From the NCBI GenBank assembly GCA_001648575.1, contig LQXN01000067.1, forward strand, positions 248,001 through 312,000: 64,000 nt of DNA. The letters are read 5' to 3'. Positions 62,891-64,000 of this stretch are shown piece after piece; positions within the stretch are counted from its first letter, which is position 1; each line of letters begins with the position of its first letter. The stretch is from Sutcliffiella horikoshii DSM 8719. GTDB taxonomy: Bacteria > Bacillota > Bacilli > Bacillales > Bacillaceae_I. Below the pieces are notes generated by a model, which saw only the letters and a program-made list of their open reading frames with translations, searched no databases and was not told where the DNA came from. The translations under genes and the position numbers were made by a program.

Positions 62891-63151
62891 TTACTCCTCA
62901 TAGGCAGTTTCCACCTTCGTTTGATAACGAACAAGTATCACATCTGCACCAATTTTAACGATATTACGCCATGGGATGACTACTTCCTCGTCCTTTCCAA
63001 AAAAGCCGAGCATCTTTCCTCCTCCTGTGATGATGATGGCTTCGATTTTTCCATTGGTTAAGTTAATGTCGATATCACCGATATTCCCTAGTTTTTTTCC
63101 ATCTGACACACTTACAACATCTTTCATTTGGAAGTCCGATATTTTCACCAT
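62891..63151 (-). CDS. ylmC: PRC-barrel protein YlmC/YmxH
   Basis: 86-residue PRC-barrel domain protein (MVKISDFQMKDVVSVSDGKK, then IGDIDINLTNGKIEAIII and VIPWRNIVKIGADVILV). Members occur with sporulation sigma genes in Bacillus; the function is unknown. ATG 63151 has GGGGG seven bases upstream. B. subtilis has ylmA between sigG and ylmC; it is absent here. Confidence 0.92.
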   Translation of the reverse strand: MVKISDFQMKDVVSVSDGKKLGNIGDIDINLTNGKIEAIIITGGGKMLGFFGKDEEVVIPWRNIVKIGADVILVRYQTKVETAYEE

Positions 63152-63217
63152 TGCCATTCCCCCATTTTTTACATCATATTAATCTATATGATGGTTGACT
63201 GACTTTTAATGAGGGGA

Positions 63218-63246
63218 AAGTGAATTTTAAAGAGGAAAATTCACTT
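63218..63246. repeat. Perfect 11-bp inverted repeat upstream of ylmC
   Basis: AAGTGAATTTT / AAAATTCACTT with a seven-base spacer, 67 bases before the ylmC start. It has no T-run and sits in the 346-base gap 63152-63497, which otherwise holds the sigG terminator. It may be an operator or hairpin. Confidence 0.6.
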
Positions 63247-63377
63247 ATTGATCGGGTTCAGTGATGCTGTGCGGACAGTCCGGAAGCCTTCTTTACTAGC
63301 TTGCAGGTTCCAATATAATTGTAAATCTTCCACTCCAATAAATTTGAGTATCATTTGGAAGATTTTAAGCTTGTCCC

Positions 63378-63420
63378 AAAAAAAGAACCAGTGTCCTTTT
63401 TAGTAGGACGCTGATTCTTT
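63378..63420 (-). terminator. Intrinsic terminator after sigG
   Basis: Minus-strand stem AAGAATCAGCGTCCT / AGGACACTGGTTCTT (15 positions, two wobble pairs) followed by TTTTTTT, about 80 bases after the sigG stop. Confidence 0.88.
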
Positions 63421-63497
63421 TCTTATGTATTGGCTGTTTTCGTATACTATTCTGCTTTTTTGTATTTTCCAATCAACCCGTTTTATATTATACTGGT

Positions 63498-64000
63498 TCA
63501 GCTTTGGATGTTTTTATTCATTTGCTTGATTGCTGCCTTTTCGAGGCGGGAAACTTGAGCTTGCGAAATACCGATTTCATCAGCAACTTCCATTTGTGTT
63601 TTACCTTGGAAAAACCTTTTTCGTAAAATGAGTTTTTCCCTGTCATTCAATCTTCTCATGCCTTCTTTTAGGGCAATTTCTTCTATCCATTGGATGTCCT
63701 TATTCTTTTCATCACTTATTTGATCCAACACATAGATGGGATCTCCACCGTCATTATAGATCGGTTCGAAAAGAGAGACAGGATCTTGAATGGCGTCAAG
63801 CGCGAAAACAATCTCTTCATGAGGTACTTCCAATACCTTTGAAATTTCCTCGGCTGTCGGCTCCCGTGATGTTTCACTCATCAATCTTTCTCTCACTTGC
63901 AGCGCTTTGTAGGCAATATCACGTAACGATCTCGACACTCGGATCGGGTTATTGTCGCGTAAATATCGTCTGATTTCCCCGATGATCATCGGCACTGCAT
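63498..64000 (-). CDS. sigG: Sporulation sigma factor SigG, C-terminal part (cut by window edge)
   Basis: Late forespore-specific sigma-70 factor. At least 165 residues are visible, from inside region 2 (MPMIIGEIRRYLRDNNPIRV, SRSLRDIAYKAL) through region 3 to the region 4 helix-turn-helix (TQMEVADEIGISQAQVSRLE). The internal methionine at 63995 is not the true start; the gene continues beyond 64000. Identity rests on this sequence and on the position next to ylmC. Confidence 0.93.
   Translation of the reverse strand, partial: AVPMIIGEIRRYLRDNNPIRVSRSLRDIAYKALQVRERLMSETSREPTAEEISKVLEVPHEEIVFALDAIQDPVSLFEPIYNDGGDPIYVLDQISDEKNKDIQWIEEIALKEGMRRLNDREKLILRKRFFQGKTQMEVADEIGISQAQVSRLEKAAIKQMNKNIQS

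Overview
The window is a stretch of low-to-moderate GC Bacillaceae (Bacillota) chromosome from an endospore-former. Gene order from rpsP to sigG follows the Bacillus subtilis ylm/pyr/ylo/plsX/smc/ffh region almost gene for gene. Sporulation genes are present (sigG, and a 26-codon spoVM). Most genes lie on the minus strand, so the biological reading order is from position 64000 down to 1. I cannot name the species from sequence alone.

In transcription order: (1) 64000-59092: sigG (partial), ylmC, pgeF, ylmE, sepF, ylmG, ylmH and divIVA (late sporulation sigma factor, then cell-division and septum genes). (2) 59089-55742: ileS with an Ile-specific T-box leader. A 132-bp dispersed structured repeat sits between the T-box terminator and the ileS start. 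(3) 55741-55414: a gene-free gap with a 52-bp tandem repeat, where B. subtilis carries ylyA. (4) 55413-42082: lspA and rluD, then the complete pyrimidine operon pyrR-pyrP-pyrB-pyrC-carA-carB-pyrK-pyrD-pyrF-pyrE, with one sigma-A promoter, three PyrR-dependent attenuators and a final terminator.

(5) 42060-38130 is the accessory island of the window, where B. subtilis has sulfate-assimilation genes. It holds an array of 21-nt repeats in three higher-order copies, a NERD/zinc-ribbon protein, a SurA/PrsA-like lipoprotein, and an ECF sigma factor with a membrane-anchored probable anti-sigma and its own ECF-type promoter. (6) 38123-31312: rqcH on the plus strand, divergent from a P-type Ca2+ ATPase, then yicC/yloC, remA, gmk and rpoZ closed by a strong terminator. 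(7) 31221-18288: coaBC, priA, def, fmt, rsmB, rlmN, prpC, prkC, rsgA, rpe, a 59-aa unknown gene with its own terminator, thiN and spoVM. (8) rpmB on the plus strand, convergent with spoVM and divergent from yloU-fakA. (9) 17425-1: yloU, fakA, sdaAB, sdaAA, recG, the FapR-controlled fatty-acid/phospholipid operon fapR-plsX-fabD-fabG-acpP, then rnc, smc, ftsY, and ylxM-ffh-rpsP.

The core genes show no frameshift or loss of a key residue that I could see. The novelty lies in non-coding DNA (three repeat families, including one with covarying terminal inverted repeats) and in the accessory island. No tRNA, rRNA, IS element, prophage or CRISPR array was seen.
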